A stretch of 64,000 nt of DNA from Chelydra serpentina (GCA_037349315.1 JBAIAC010000006.1:58028501-58092500), one strand, 5' to 3'. Shown: positions 11,001-23,918, counted from the first letter of the stretch. Program-made: numbers and translations. The notes: generated by a model not told the origin, from the letters alone.

Positions 11001-13081
11001 TCCATACAACACGATTGTGTCTCGAGACCTGACTGGAACCACCAGGCACTACTGGTATAAAAATAAATAATAGCTGTGTCTCAATGTCATGACAACTCTT
11101 CAACAGCTAAGGGTAAAATACAGTGATTCATGGAGATCCGAGGCAAAGCCTTGTTTACAACCAAGCTCATTGGGTGAAACAATTCTGCCAGCCTCATGAG
11201 TTTACTTTATTATACTCATTTTCCATTTGTTCATACCGTGTTACTACATGGTGAGCTGGCAATGGTAAATCGCTAAATTGAACCATGAAATTACATGGGA
11301 CCAAATCTTTAAGAATTCAGCTCCCATTTAGGCACCTAAATAAGAACCAGATTTTCAAAACTGTTCCATCTACCCTCTCTCAAGCCTGGTGTTATTTTAT
11401 CAAAGGCACTGACTCGTGTGATTTTCATATGCGTACTAATGTCTTATGTGATAACCCCACTCTTTTATTCTTTTGATTTGTCAAAATATATAATCGCAGT
11501 TTGAGATTTGAGAAGCTAGTCATCAGCTAATCTATCAATTGCTCTTCAAAAGCTGTATTTTCTTTGTGATTGGTTAGAATTTTTTTTCCAGTTCATGACA
11601 GTGGTTAGAGGGTAGTGTCTAGAATCAGGCATTTTATAGCCACCTCATATTTGCATGCACCTGCGCTACTGTACCTGCCTATGCACTTGGCTTGAAACCA
11701 CTGCTGGGATTCTTTTCAGACAATAAATGCTACATTAAAAGTGATTAGAGGATATGCACAACGCTCACTGGAAAGAACTCGGTTGATTGTCGAGACCATC
11801 ACAATCACATCCTCTTGTGACCTTGTGCAGGTTTGAATCCATGTTCCCAGGGGAGAACAGGAAAATGATCATGCCCACCTCACCACAGTTCCTCAAACAA
11901 AATGTGTTAGCTGTTATTGATGTCAAAACATGTACTATGCTATTGGTAGACACATGTTCCATTTATGTGAAGAGTATATTTTGTGTATGTTAAGCTATGC
12001 TGAAAATAGATCTTATAGTCTAAAACATTGCAACCGTTTTAATTTATTTTTCTATAGTTAGGATCAAGTTTGTTTGTTTTAAATAGAGTGCTAGGGACAA
12101 CTATCTTCTAGACAGTTATTTTTTAAAAATGGGATCCACCCTTTAAATAATATTTCTTTTCAGTTTTGCGGTTGCTCTGCCTGATCTGGTTCAACTGGCA
12201 AACAAATGCTGCTTTCTTTCAAAAAGAAGATGAAATTGGTAACAGCCTACGTCCACACTGAAATACACTCAGGAAAAAGCACAGAAATATACTTCCATTA
12301 AAAAAGTATGCTTGGAAACAAAATATTCCCATCAAGATTCCTATATGAATAAATAATGAAATAGAGGTAAAAACCACAACAGCCAATAATGCAAAGGGAA
12401 ATTTCACCATGACTTTGAGATAAGTAACATCCTTGAAAGGATTTTTTAATGGACAAAAGAGATACAATCCATAAAATAGCCTTATTTTATATGGAAGAGT
12501 CTAGCTTCTCTTCCTCCTGTGTTCCTTGTACTCCACCAGCTAGATGTAGGTATCCTATACCACACTGTGTTTAGTGTTTATCAAATCAATTTAGGGTTGC
12601 CACAGTAGGTAAGGATTTATTTTTGAATGCCACTCAAAATATATGATGAGAGATTGTTGTATAAAACATGCAGTCAAATCCTGATCTCCCTACTCCCGTG
12701 AGTAATTGCATTTTTAAGTGCTATGAGATCCTTTAAGATGAAACACTGTGCGTCATTTTATATATTCTTATTTATTAGCTAAAGGTTCATAGTATGTCAC
12801 TGTTGAAAAGTCTGGAGTTAGTATCACAGCCAAACATGGGCCAAACAGTGTCTGGCTCTGGATTGAGATTAGGTTTAGAAGTAGGCTAGGTTTCATGATT
12901 TGGGTCTGAAGCTGCTGGGTTGTTAGGAACTGGGCTCATGATAATGAAGCCCAAACCAAAAGAAACCTTGGGAAATCAACTGTTTTCAAGATAGTTTTGC
13001 CATCTGGAGCTAGGATCTCATTAATATGGTGAGATTTCAGCTGCATCCAAACTAGAACTAGAAGAGAGGCCTTATTTAATC
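8040..13081. other. Unannotated AT-rich sequence
   Basis: Apart from the A-rich microsatellite at 9378-9422 I can support nothing here. A degraded piece near 11285-11370 ('gctcccatttaggcacctaaat ... ccagattttcaaaa') resembles the common amniote palindromic repeats but is too short to class. The frames in this stretch are all under 90 codons and look random. Confidence 0.45.
9378..9422 (+). repeat. (TAAAA)n microsatellite
   Basis: About 45 bases of interrupted TAAAA/TAAAAA repeats. It is simple sequence with no further role visible. Confidence 0.9.
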
Positions 13082-13084
13082 TTA

Positions 13085-13379
13085 GGGCTAGTCCACACTA
13101 CCCGCCCGATTCGGCGGGTAGAGATCGATCTTCTGGGATCGATTTATCGCATCTCATCTGGACGCGATAAATCGATCCCAGAAGCGTTCCCCCATCGACT
13201 GCGGAACTCCTGCTCACCGAGAGGAGGAAGTGCTGTCGACGGGGGAGCCTGCCTGTGCCGCGTGGACCCACAGTAAGTATACTTAGTTCGATCTAGGAAA
13301 CGTCGACTTCAGCTACGCTATTCTCGTAGCTGAAGTTGTGTTTCCTAGATCGATCCCCTACCCCAGTGTGGACCAGCCC
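13085..13379. mobile_element. Harbinger-type MITE with TTA target-site duplication
   Basis: The left end is GGGCTAGTCCACACTA and the right end in reverse complement begins GGGCTGGTCCACACT. A 3-bp duplication TTA flanks it (13082-13084 and 13380-13382). Imperfect GxCTRGTCYACAC ends and a TWA duplication fit PIF/Harbinger. The 295-bp interior is a chain of hairpins: a 20-bp perfect stem (13131-13150 with 13164-13183), a stem of CCCCCATCGAC with GTCGACGGGGG, and a long stem between 13291 and 13355 around 'gacttcagctacg'. It has no coding capacity, so it would need a transposase in trans. Confidence 0.85.
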
Positions 13380-13382
13380 TTA

Positions 13383-16300
13383 GATCGAATCCTGACCAAA
13401 ACTGTAGGTACAGATTCAGATCCAGGGATTTGACACTGATCTTCTTTAGTCTATGAGGAATGTGTAGGGCTTCAAATTTGAAGACGTTCAAGTATCATTA
13501 GTTGCTACTAACACAATATTCAAAACAATAAAAATAGTAAAGAGAGAGAAAGAAGAAAAACAAAGATGGTGCAGCCAAAATTACTGCCACCTCGCACATT
13601 TAATGTCTGCTAAGTCCTCCTTCTTAAAAGGAAATTAGAATTCCACTTTTAGGTTTGCTTGATTAGTTATATGTCTATCCTAATAGTTTTAGTTGTATGA
13701 TCAATCCCATACCAGGTGACACTTTATGGAAAGTTTGTCAGGTAGGTTTTTGATCTAGAAGAGCACTGGTATCTGACAACAGCGATCTCCCCTCCTTCTT
13801 ATTCACAATTATTCAGAGATATCAAACCTATTTCTTACAGGATGCTTTTCAAGGGTAAGCATGTAGCCCTATCCTCCAGTGTTATATTCTGTTGTTTGGG
13901 ATGAAACTTTTATCATACCCATAACATATTTCTCCTTTAGGGCAAGTCAGCCTGGTTTGGTAAGATTAAGGCAGCCAATAACACTCTTAGCTCTTCATTT
14001 TCAAACTTCTGTTACTTATCAAGCTATTTAACAAAGTTTGGGGGAGGGGGGTTAGAATCACATATACCAGGGCTTCCCATTGGAATATCTGTGCCTCAGG
14101 CATTTGGATGGATTACACTAGGGCAAGAAGAATGGAATGGGGGACTCAGGTTCGAGCAACACGAAGGCAAAAGGCATTCATATTATGAACAATAGTCTGT
14201 TGCTAACTTATGGGTTGCATCAACATGGCTTGTTGAGAGGATGAAACTTGCTTGGGGGGAAATTTCAGAGAATGAAAATATTCTTCAAATAAGTCCTTGA
14301 AATTATAAACGTCTGTAAAAATATGAGGTTCAAAACTGGAAAACTAACTGTGGATAACAGTGACAGTGGAGGTCCTCCTGTGGTTCCAAATTCATGTGCC
14401 GTACTGTATACAATTAGTCAGAGGTCAAAATCATCATTAAACATTTGCTATAATAACCACACAAAAGGCAAGGGGGAATGATGATGTTCCTGGTCTGGAT
14501 AACTATTCGTACCCTCCTTGCTTTTCTTTCTTTAAATTATTCCTTTTTTGCTTTAAAACAGTCAGGGGCCATTGTGGACAAAGGACTGCCACAAACTGCA
14601 GATCAACGACAGGTGTTTCAAAACACTCAGGATTGGCCTAACTCCGCTCCCTTTGAAATGTTTACCATTGATTTCAATGGGAGTAGATATAAACCACGCT
14701 GAGTGCTTTGGAAAAAAATTACACCCTGTGGATGGATACCATCCCAGAGCTTCCCCTCATGGCCTTGGATGGTCCTGCAAGCACCCTGTCCTCACTTCCC
14801 TCTTGGCTTCTTTGCAATTATTGACTCAAAGACTAGAATCCTGACAATAAGATTCAATTTTCTGGGATCTTATTTATTCAGTCTTTGGCCCTACAGCACC
14901 AGCCCTTCATCTCATTGGTTCAGGAGCCCAACAGCCCTCCTTCTCAGGGCCTTGTAGCTTTCAGTCTTTCCCTTGGTCTTTTTACTCTCTAACACTCAGC
15001 CCCTCCTGGTCTCCTTTGGGATACTCCTTGTTCTCTAGTGTGCAGCAACTCCCAGAGCTGGCTTCTTTATTGTCTGAGTCTTTTCTCTTTCTTACCCATT
15101 ACCCAGGCCTCTCTCTTATTTATCCCAGATTCCCGATGGGGTCACGTAACCCATTTTTCCCCACATGGGAAGGCAAGTTAATTGTCACAGGTGGGGATGA
15201 GACTCATCTCTCCTTAAAAGGCCACCCACGTATGCCAAAATATCCTTCATTTATTATGTCTGTACTTTAAACTGAAGGAACCCAGTCTAGGATTCTCTAC
15301 TACTATCTTCAAGCTTAATGACAGGCTCACTTTAAACATGTTTTTTTAATGATACTTAGCTTGTGATTTTTACCATATACTTAATTCAAGAACATGTTAA
15401 AGAAGTCTCTAACAGCTGCAGCCAAGCTAAGGCATTGTGTGTTTAATGGGAGCTATGAATGTAAGAGTTTTTATAACTACTTACAGAAAGATAAGTGGGA
15501 CATAAGATGTATACAAAAACTGTTTGTAAAAGCATTGTGAAAAAACATGGAGTGCTTAATGTCTTTCTGCAAATTCTCTTGAGTATAAGCATTGCTATTC
15601 CTCTGTAGAGGAGCAAATTGCAACTTTGAGCCATAGTAAAATTTTAAAACATTGTCTTATGATACAGCTTGGGGGAAAATAAAATATAGTTATCTTTTTA
15701 CTCCATGTTAATAATCTTGGGTCATTTCTACTATGGAAACTACTATTTAGCTAATTTCTATAGTTTAACAATAATTGCACTAGTGACATCCATTACATTT
15801 CTTTAGCAACTGGTTTTGGAAGCAAGTCTTGGTCTGTATTGGTCAATCTTTTATTTGTGTCTTTTCAAATAAAATAAAATAAAAATCTGATTTCTCATCA
15901 GGTTTCAACATTGAGTAAAACGTGTCAATTGCTAGCAGTGATTAGTAAATACCTAAAAATGTGGCTGTTTACCCAAACTCTCAGTCTTCTGAATTTGAAA
16001 AACTGGCCTGGAAATCTCATAGTGAAAGGTGTTAATTTCTCATTCTTCTTGCTTCCAAACAGAGCAAACAGAGTTCAACTGCTCTCAGCAGTCTTGGTTC
16101 TTCAATATGCTGGAAAAAGTGAAGAAGATTATGATAATGAAATAAATCTGGAGAACAGTTGTCTGAAATTTTGAATCTTCTCCTCCTCCACAACATGTTT
16201 TGTTTGGATTCTGATCGTGTTTGGGACCAACATGAAGACTGAGTCTTGTTTTGTTCAAATAGAGTTAACTATTCCTAATGATCTGGGAAATAACATAGAA

Positions 16301-16395
16301 GTTGTTCAGGTTTTACTCCTATCCCAAGTAGTTTCAGCTAAGAAAGGTATTGCTGTACACAATGCAAAAAGCACACATTTGAAAGATATTTTCTA
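13383..16395. other. Unannotated sequence
   Basis: A degraded 'gtcaatggg'-type palindromic repeat lies near 14630-14700. The 14750-15250 part is C/T-rich and may be an old LTR remnant, but I have no structural proof. No gene seen. Confidence 0.4.
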
Positions 16396-16683
16396 ATCAT
16401 AGAAGATTAGGGTTGGAAGAGACCTCAGGAGGTCATCTAGTTCAATCCCCTGCTTAAAGCAGGAACAACACCAACTAAATCATCCCAGCCAAGGCTTTGT
16501 CAAGCTGGGCCTTAAAAACCTCTAAGGATCCACCACCTCCCTAGGTAACCCATTCCAGTGCTTCACCACCCTCCTAGTGAAATAGTGTTTCCTAATAGCC
16601 AACCTGGACCTCCCCCACTGCAACTTGAGACCATTGCTTCTTGTTCTATCATCTGCCACCACTGAGAACAGCCTAGCTTCGTC

Positions 16684-16996
16684 CTCTTTGGAACCCCCCT
16701 TCAGGTAGTTGAAGGCATGCTATCAAATCCCTCCTCACTCTTCTCTTCTGCAGATTAAAACAGCCCAGTTCCCTCAGCCTCTTCTGGTATGTCATGTGCC
16801 TCAGCCCCCTGATAATTTTCGTCGCCCTCTGCTGGACTCTCTCCAATTTGTCCACATCCTTTCTGTAGTGGGGGACCCAAAACTGGACACAGTAATCCAG
16901 ATGTGGCCTCACCAGTGCCGAATAAAGGGGACTAATAACTTCCCTTGATCTGCTGGCAATGCTCCTACTATTGCTCCTTCTTGGCAACAGGGGCAC
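16684..16996 (-). pseudogene. CR1 ORF2 C-terminal fragment
   Basis: The minus-strand frame contains the CR1 ORF2 block with '[15 protein letters not shown]', followed by '[14 protein letters not shown]' and '[14 protein letters not shown]'. These are well-known conserved segments downstream of the reverse-transcriptase core. Only about 100 residues remain; the endonuclease and the RT catalytic motif are absent, so the piece cannot be functional. It is a relic of the truncated LINE, not a host gene. Confidence 0.85.
16822..16835 (-). promoter_or_regulatory. CTCF-like motif inside CR1
   Basis: On the minus strand the bases read CCAGCAGAGGGCGA, which matches the CTCF core at all but the last position. 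It sits in the conserved CR1 3' region, so similar motifs may be present in other CR1 copies. Confidence 0.35.
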
Positions 16997-17065
16997 ACTG
17001 CTGACTCATATCCAGCTTCTCATCCATTGTAATCCTCAGGTTATGATTATGTAATCCCCAGGTTA

Positions 17066-19521
17066 CGTTATGATTAATTAAAGCTGTAAATATGAATGTA
17101 TAAAGATTAAGTGTACTAGTTTTATTCCCAATTTGCATCATAGCTGCTCAACTTAAATGGGATCGGAACTTGCTATTACAAAAATCTGAAATAAATTAGA
17201 TTTAATTCATTTCTCACTGTTATTATAACTTTGTTAGTTAAACAATGAGACACAGAAATAAATAAAATGGGTTCAGACGTTTGGGAAGACAGTGTAATGC
17301 CACACCCCTCTAAATAATCTGCAAAATTGCCTGGGTCAGAGAAATGTTTGCTTAGCTAGCCCCATAAATTTAACAAGTCATTGTACAGATCTGATGACCA
17401 GAAGAGAGCCTAAATACATCCTTGTTTCTTCCAAGGCACAGCTAATTTAGTTAATCTCAGATTCACTTGTTTTCTTTTCTTGCTTAGACCCCCAAGCAAA
17501 TTTCAAATTATGCACCTCACTTCAGCAAAAAGTTGCTCGAGGGGCTGGTTACACAGGTTGACTGGGCTGCAAAAATCCCTCTAGACGTCACTTCACCGTC
17601 GTCAGACCCAGTCACAGAAACAAACATTCATGTCCACTACATCACTCTCATATACTTTAAAATACTCCCATAAGGTGAGATACATGAAAACTAAGATGGG
17701 CCCAAACCCAAACTTTTTATCTGAAACACCACAAAACCTCACGATAAAATGAAAGCTGGGGTGAAATCATGGCCCTACTGAAGTCAATGGCAATCCTGCT
17801 ATTGATTTAGTTGGGACTGGAATTTTTCCCCACAGCTGAACTCCCCTTAATTTTGGCTTTGCAAACCAAAACCCTCACAGGCTGTCTGTTGAGAAAATCC
17901 TTTTATCATCTGACCTAGCTATCCCCAAACATTGATGAGATTCAGATTAAATAGAATCCATACCTGACCAGATCTGGGTTTAGTTTGGTTTTGCAAAACT
18001 AAATCTTGATCAGTGACGTTTTCCTAACTCAAAATCCATCCTCCTGGGTCCACCTCTAATGGAAACTAACAGTTACAGTCACATTTTATTACACAAAGAT
18101 AAAAGAACTTCGGACTCAGTTTGGCACTAAGACTTATTGTTTTCTCTTTAATTCTGTGTAAATATTTTTATAGGCCTAAGTGAGAGGTTAAGAATGAAAT
18201 GGCACTTGATTCAGGATTTCTCATTTTCCCTGTCTGAAGTCACCATTATCAACAGAATATAATCTTGATATATTTTTAAAATGTAATTTTTCCTTAGAGA
18301 AGTTAAGCAAAAATCACTCCTTTACTTCCAGACTGTTGCCAATTTGCATGGTGTTTGCTTAACATGAAGGTGCAGGACATTACTCCTTGGACAGTGATAA
18401 TCATGAAGACTAATAAAAAGCATTTTTCACGGTTGCCAAAATGGCTTCATAACCATATTAAATTAAAATAATGCTAAAAACATTAACTTCTAGAATAAAT
18501 ATTTACCCTACACGCTCTGAAGAGATTAAAATAAGAATAGCATGGCCATGTGCCAGTAAACCAGGATCTGGAATATATCTTACCTACTAAACTATACACT
18601 GTAGTGCAGGAGTGGATTTCATCTATTCTTTCAGGGAACACATGCATTTCTCTAATGGCTAGTATTCTGATTGTAAAAGACAGAAAGAACCCCTTCAAAG
18701 AAGCACACTTAGTCTTATTTACAAGATTGAAAATGAAATATCAAAAATCCTGACAAGTGTCTACAAAACAAGACACTATTCTAGAGGGAAAATATCTGAT
18801 ACCATAATTATATGCGGGGCAGGCTACAACATAGCTAAGGTTGCCCAGAACTTTCCAGTATGTACAGAGCAAGTGCAACAACAAAAGTCTGAAAAAATAT
18901 TTTCTTCCTTCTTCTGAAGTTAAATGTTATATGTAAGATGATTTGTTGCAAAGTTACCTTAACTCCAGAAAATTAGAAACAGCAGTAGAACTTCAAGATA
19001 TTAAGTGCACCCGTAAAACAAAAACAATCCTATGTTACTGGTTTTGTCCATTAATACTTTCTTAGCAAAAATGAAAGAGATCTACTTTCGCACCATATTA
19101 TAAGAATAACACCCATTAAAGTCAATGAGAATTGCTCATCTCCTAGCAGGAGAATTAATCCAATAGAAAATTAAACAAACTCTATCCAGTTCTTCACTAA
19201 AAGGATCTGTTATTTAATTTGACTTTCTGCTTTTCCCTCTACTAACTCCTCTTTACTCTTCCTTTTACTATAAATGCACTGTTTAAAAATCATTATCACT
19301 CACTTTGAAGTTTTTCATAAATCCAACTTAGAATGTAGAATTTCCCATGGTAAAATGTAAAAATATTGGTTTCCAACTAGTAACTTGAAGAGCATTTCAA
19401 AGTATTTTCTGCCAACAAATGTCTATGACTTCATGTACCCAATCTGTGACATGGAGAGAAGGGTTGATCTGTTTCTAGAAGCTCAATAATTAATTACTCC
19501 AGTCAGAAAGATGCTCTAGAG
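17066..19521. other. Unannotated AT-rich sequence
   Basis: I recognise nothing except a weak 'gaagtcaatggcaat' palindromic-repeat fragment near 17780. No coding frame above 75 codons. Confidence 0.45.
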
Positions 19522-19815
19522 CAGGCATCGGCAACCTTTGGCAAACCCCATGGCAGGCCGGGCCGGTTTGTTTACTTGCTGCATCCACAGGTTCGGCCGA
19601 TCGTGGCTCCCACTGGCCGCGGTTCGCCGTCCGAGGCCAATGGGGGCTGCGGGAAGCGGCGGTCAGCACATCCCCCCCATTGGCCTGGGACAGCGAACAG
19701 CGGCCAGTGGGAGCTGCGATCGCCTGAACCTGTGCATGTGGGAAGTAAACAAACCAGACAGGCCCGCCAGAGGGCTTACTCTGGTGAGCCACGTGCCAAA
19801 GGTTGCCGATGCCTG
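19522..19815. mobile_element. hAT-type palindromic MITE
   Basis: The left terminus CAGGCATCGGCAACCTTTGG is repeated in reverse complement at the right end (19796-19815). The whole 294-bp element is an imperfect palindrome, with 'ccgatcgtggctcccactgg' near 19597 facing 'ccagtgggagctgcgatcg' near 19704. Flanking 8-mers CTCTAGAG and GGCTAAGG agree at only 4 of 8 positions, so the TSD has decayed or the ends were altered. The frames at 19490-19960 are readings through the palindrome. Confidence 0.8.
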
Positions 19816-22083
19816 GGCTAAGGCTTTCTTGGGCAAAACGAAAAATTCACAATGTTGGTACAAAAGTTTGATACAAGACATCTGTACTTCTGAACAAACC
19901 ATGGAAGTAGTGGATGACTTCATCTATCTAGGCAATACACTGTCAAATGGGCACAGTTAGCCAGACTTAAACATTTTAAATAGGGAGGGGTCAATTGAAT
20001 ATCAGCAACCAATGATTCCCACAAAGGGGGATAATCCAGTCCCAGTTGGTCTGCTTAGTTTTTTACAGGTTAGGTACAAATGCTAGCTAGAATTAGATAA
20101 TTCATTCATCAGAGCTATAAAAAGTGAGCAATAAATAAGAAGAAAGAGGATCTGTATGATTAACAGATTTTTCAGTTAGTTGGCAATTCCAAAAAATTAG
20201 AAAAAAAATTGGTTTGGGTCCACCTGGAAATGAAATGTTTGGAACTTTTCAGTAAATCAAAAAGGTTTCTTTTAAAAGGTTTCAGGTTGAAACATTTCCT
20301 TTTATTTTCAGTTAAAAAAATACATTTGAAATAAATTTCGAAACAGAAAACTAAACTGAAAAACTGAAATATTTCATTCTGAAAAGGTTGAAATTAAATA
20401 TTTTGATTTTTTTTGGATTTTTGGGAGCAAAGGCCCTTGACACAAATAATTCGGTGAAACAGATACAAATTTATGAAACATTTTGGTGTCATCAAACCGG
20501 CATGTTTCACTGAAAAGAAAATAAATTTCATCTAGCTCTAGTAGCAAGTCCTTGTCAGTTACCTGTAGCTATATTTACAATGATACAAGACACTTTTTCC
20601 CCACTACCACCCTGACCTCAGTGAAAATTAGTCTAAATGACTTCTGTTAATACATATGACATCAAGAGTAAATTCAGCCAACCCAGAAACTAGAACAGTT
20701 ACATGTGACAGAACATTTAATCTAATCTAATCTAATCAACCCATCTGAAAAAGTGAAAACCAGTGCAACAGGTATGTGCTTTCCAACTAGTAAGGCTTAT
20801 CTGTGAATTTGAAAACAAGCATTTTATTAGAAAATAAACCGAAATACTTTGTGATGAATATCACAATAATGAAAAATGAAAAATGATTAGCGTATGTAAA
20901 AAATGTGTTGATAAGGAAATTCCAAAATGTTCATGAAAAAATATAGAAATTTCAATATTTCAAAACATTTTGGCCACCTGTATTTATTATGTTTAGCATA
21001 ATGCCAGTGTGCTTGGTGACACAGAAGATGGAAGAAGGTGGAGTTTCTGCTCCCAGGAGCTAATGTTCTATAAACTGTTTAGTCCAGTCCTGTATTCGAC
21101 TGTAAGACAACACTTGTGGAAAACTTCCAAAAAGCTACAGGCCTCTCCCAGGTGAGCTCAACCAACAGTTCAAAGAGCTGGGTCAGCAGAAGGAACTGTC
21201 ACCAAGTGAAAACCACTTGAACACTGTTTTCTCAGTTTGACTGACAGCTTTATGCCCTACACCACAGCCCAGTTATGGGCATGTTATGGGAGTAGGAGAG
21301 GAGAGTCAGGGAAGAGTGATAGACCAGTAGACCCTCTACACTACACTATTCCATAGGCATATGGTTCAGAATCCAGCGATGTCAATGTGAACTTTTCCTT
21401 TGACACCAATGGGCTTAAGGCCCTAAGAGATGTTAATTTAAAGGACGGTGACACTGGTCATTCCTAACATCAGTAGGGGAAGCAATGGCAAAAATGAGTG
21501 GTAGCGTATACCTTTAACTCAGGTTTTGTTGAAGACGAAGTGATGGGGTGATTGCTAGTAAATCCTAATCCCTTGTCCGTCCAAGGGGATTAATAAATCA
21601 TGGAAACAAGTTGAGCCAATGGTATAAACAATTTTTTTTAATGAGTAACATTCCTAGTTTGCAAAACACTGGAGCCATTTTTGGAGGGAATTGCTTAAAG
21701 AGAAATAAAACTACAATAATTCTTTAGAACTTTTGTATCAACTCACTCTGGTAATTTCCAATTCAGCCCAGCACATTTTTGTCCTGACTTCAGTTTGCAT
21801 ATTCTGCTGTGCTTGGGAGACAGTTCTACAGTGTTCTATGTTATTTTTTTAAAATAACCTCCTCCCTCATTATTAAAAAAAAATCTATTTTTTTTCATAC
21901 CAAAATGGAACTATAATGTAAAATTGCAAAGCTTCAGCAACTGGACTACATTTAACAGAGAGAAAGTAATCAATAGAATGTGCTTCAGGAAAACAAAAAT
22001 ACATAGTGCTAAAATGTTTTATGGCAAAATTATTTGTTTACTAGGCTTTGGGTTTTGGGCCAACACCCACTGTTCACTCCAGC
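19816..22083. other. Unannotated sequence with an AT-rich repeat
   Basis: Between about 20150 and 20545 there is a dense series of 'gaaacattt', 'tttcaggttgaaac' and 'aaatttcg' words ending in 'catctagctctag'. The same style of sequence occurs at 57820-57975 and 58735-59345, so I take it as one interspersed family of unknown class. A short (TAATC)4 run lies near 20722. The rest is unremarkable. Confidence 0.4.
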
Positions 22084-22091
22084 ATTTAGAG

Positions 22092-22310
22092 CAGGGGTTC
22101 TCAAACTGGGGGTCGGGCCCCCTCAGGGGGTGGTGAGGTTATTATGTGGGGGGTCGTGAGCTGTCAGCCTCCACCCCCACCCCGCTTTGCCTCCAGTATT
22201 TATAATGGTGTTAAATATATTTTAAAGTGTTTTTAATTTATAAGGGGGGGTCGCACTCAGAGGCTTCCTGTGTGAAAGGGGTCATCAGTACAAAAGTTTG
22301 AGAATCACTG
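22092..22310. mobile_element. hAT-type MITE with perfect 8-bp TSD
   Basis: The left end CAGGGGTTCTCAAACT pairs with the right end, whose reverse complement starts CAGTGATTCTCAAACT. Identical 8-bp duplications ATTTAGAG flank the element (22084-22091 and 22311-22318). The CAG terminus and the nTCTAGAn-like 8-bp duplication are typical of hAT. The 219-bp interior carries a 'gggggtcg' box near each end and no coding frame. Confidence 0.92.
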
Positions 22311-22318
22311 ATTTAGAG

Positions 22319-23740
22319 GAAACTTTTTGTTTAAAAAGTACCACTTGTTTTCCATTAGCAAAAATGACACCCTTTCAAAAGATGGGCCGTGCTGGCTTCA
22401 AACTGTTAACTACTTCCAAACTAAGACCTCAGCTCTATATAGGGATAGGCTGGTTCAATCCCCTGCAGTGAATGGATTATTCACTGACATAAGGATCTGT
22501 GCTAGCGGATCCGTGCTAGCGGATCCAAATGTAGGATCAGAGCTTCAGACCAGCTGCTTCTCTGCCAAACTGGGTGTCTTTTACTATCCAAACACAACTC
22601 CACTCTTGAAAATAGGGAGCTGCCTTCTTTTGTTCATTCTAATATCAACCAGTCTGGATACGCGGGTTGATAGGTGAACAGGATACATTGCACTTATTGC
22701 ATGCTTTTTCATCCAATGATCTCAAGACATCTCATCCAAAACTCACAGAAGCCAATCCTAGTCTTTCCATTAATTTCAATGGGCTTTGAATTGGGCCACA
22801 AAGTGAAGAGAGGAGATGTATGCAGAGTGATACAAACTTGGAAAACAAGTTAAAAAGAAGAAAATTTTCTTCCTGACAGCGCAGAGTCTTGCACTAAGGG
22901 ACAAACTCTCTCCCCTCTCATGGAGCCACAGAGGGCCACAATAAAATGAGAGAGGAGAGGGCAGGATGCTGGGAGTTCACCTAGAGATCTAAAACCTTGT
23001 ACAATAGGGAGGGAAGGGGAGCTCCAGGAGCTTTCACTCTGTGCTGCTGCAAAGATGAGGCTGAGTGGATAGAACACATTGGGAACCACCTGTAATCTTA
23101 AACACATTAATCCTACCGCTGGCTCAGCTACTAGTGTCTTTGGAAACTGCTCCAGGGATGTTACAATGAAGGTGTGCATGGGCAAACAGGAAGTTAATTT
23201 TAAGCTCAGCGCATTTTCCCCCATCACATAGGTGCTGAAGGGAAGATAATGAGGCAGGGCTAGAGACTCCATGCCATAGAATTCTTCATCAGAATGGCAT
23301 GAAGCTCTGTAAGTGTGACTGTTAGGGAGGCAGAAGGAAAGGACATGTTGGAGTAAGGAGATCTCATGCCCTGTTATTAGAGGGATGAGGTGATGGTTCA
23401 CACTCCACCCCCAAATTGTGACACCCCTTTGTCTTGTTGGGAATTATGCACTCTAAGCACCATGAAAAATAAAAGATTATAGCTAGCTTGATGGGATTTT
23501 CTATTTTGCTAATCCTGGTTAATCACTCTGCCTGCTTGCTTAAGATCATCTTCCTTGTATCATTTATCCTTTAGCATGGGTCACATGCCAGGATGCTATT
23601 CGACCAGTACATAGAGGGCATGCAAAAATACCATCTGGATAATGTGATTTTAAGGGCTGCCCCAAAGCTGGAAACAACTGTTGTATACAACTGGAAAGTG
23701 GAGATTCCCATCTTTCCACTGCTATATACAATTAGGTAGG
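22319..23740. other. Unannotated sequence
   Basis: Contains a 183-codon minus-strand frame (22850-23401), the longest here not explained by a repeat. It shows no domain, no plausible splice framing and irregular composition, so I do not call it a gene. A small tandem of GCTAGCGGATCCGT lies at 22501-22526. A degraded 'aatttcaatgggcttt' palindromic fragment lies near 22770. Confidence 0.35.
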
Positions 23741-23918
23741 GGGGAGGGATAGCTCAGTGGTTGAGCATTGGCCTGCTAAACCCAGGGTTGTGAGTTCAAT
23801 CCTTGAGGGGGCCATTTAGGGATCTGGGGCAAAAATTGGGGATTGGTCCTGCTTTGAGCAGGGGGTTGGACTAGATGACCTCCTAAGGTCCCTTCCAACC
23901 CTGAGATTCTATGATTAT
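23741..23918 (+). mobile_element. tRNA-derived SINE with CR1-type 3' tail (cryptodiran turtle type)
   Basis: The 5' part is tRNA-like: an A box at GATAGCTCAGTGG (23748-23760) and a B box at GGTTGTGAGTTCAATCC (23786-23802), the two internal RNA polymerase III promoter elements. The 3' part, from about 23865 ('ggttggactagatgacctcc') to 'ttccaaccctgagattctatgat', is the CR1 LINE 3' end. Such a fusion lets CR1 reverse transcriptase copy the SINE. The arrangement is that of the lysine-tRNA-derived SINE described from cryptodiran turtles. At about 178 bp and with both boxes nearly intact it looks fairly young. It is not a functional tRNA because no acceptor stem closes it. Confidence 0.9.

Larger units (their letters stand above)
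16396..17065 (-). mobile_element. CR1 LINE, 5'-truncated, minus strand
   Basis: Read on the minus strand the copy ends at 16396 with the CR1 signature 'ggttggaagagacctc' (seen here in reverse sense) and a short 'ttctatgat' tail. Its 5' part encodes the C-terminal end of the CR1 reverse-transcriptase protein. It is about 670 bp against several kb for a full CR1, so it is 5'-truncated, as most CR1 copies are. A CTCF-like motif lies inside at 16822-16835. Confidence 0.85.

Noticed and set aside
22850..23401. 183-codon minus-strand ORF
   Set aside because: No domain, signal or splice context seen, and composition is irregular. It may be chance; a homology search would settle it.
23741..23815. 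Possible functional tRNA gene
   Set aside because: A and B boxes are present but no cloverleaf with a closing acceptor stem forms, and the sequence goes on into a CR1 tail, so it is a SINE.
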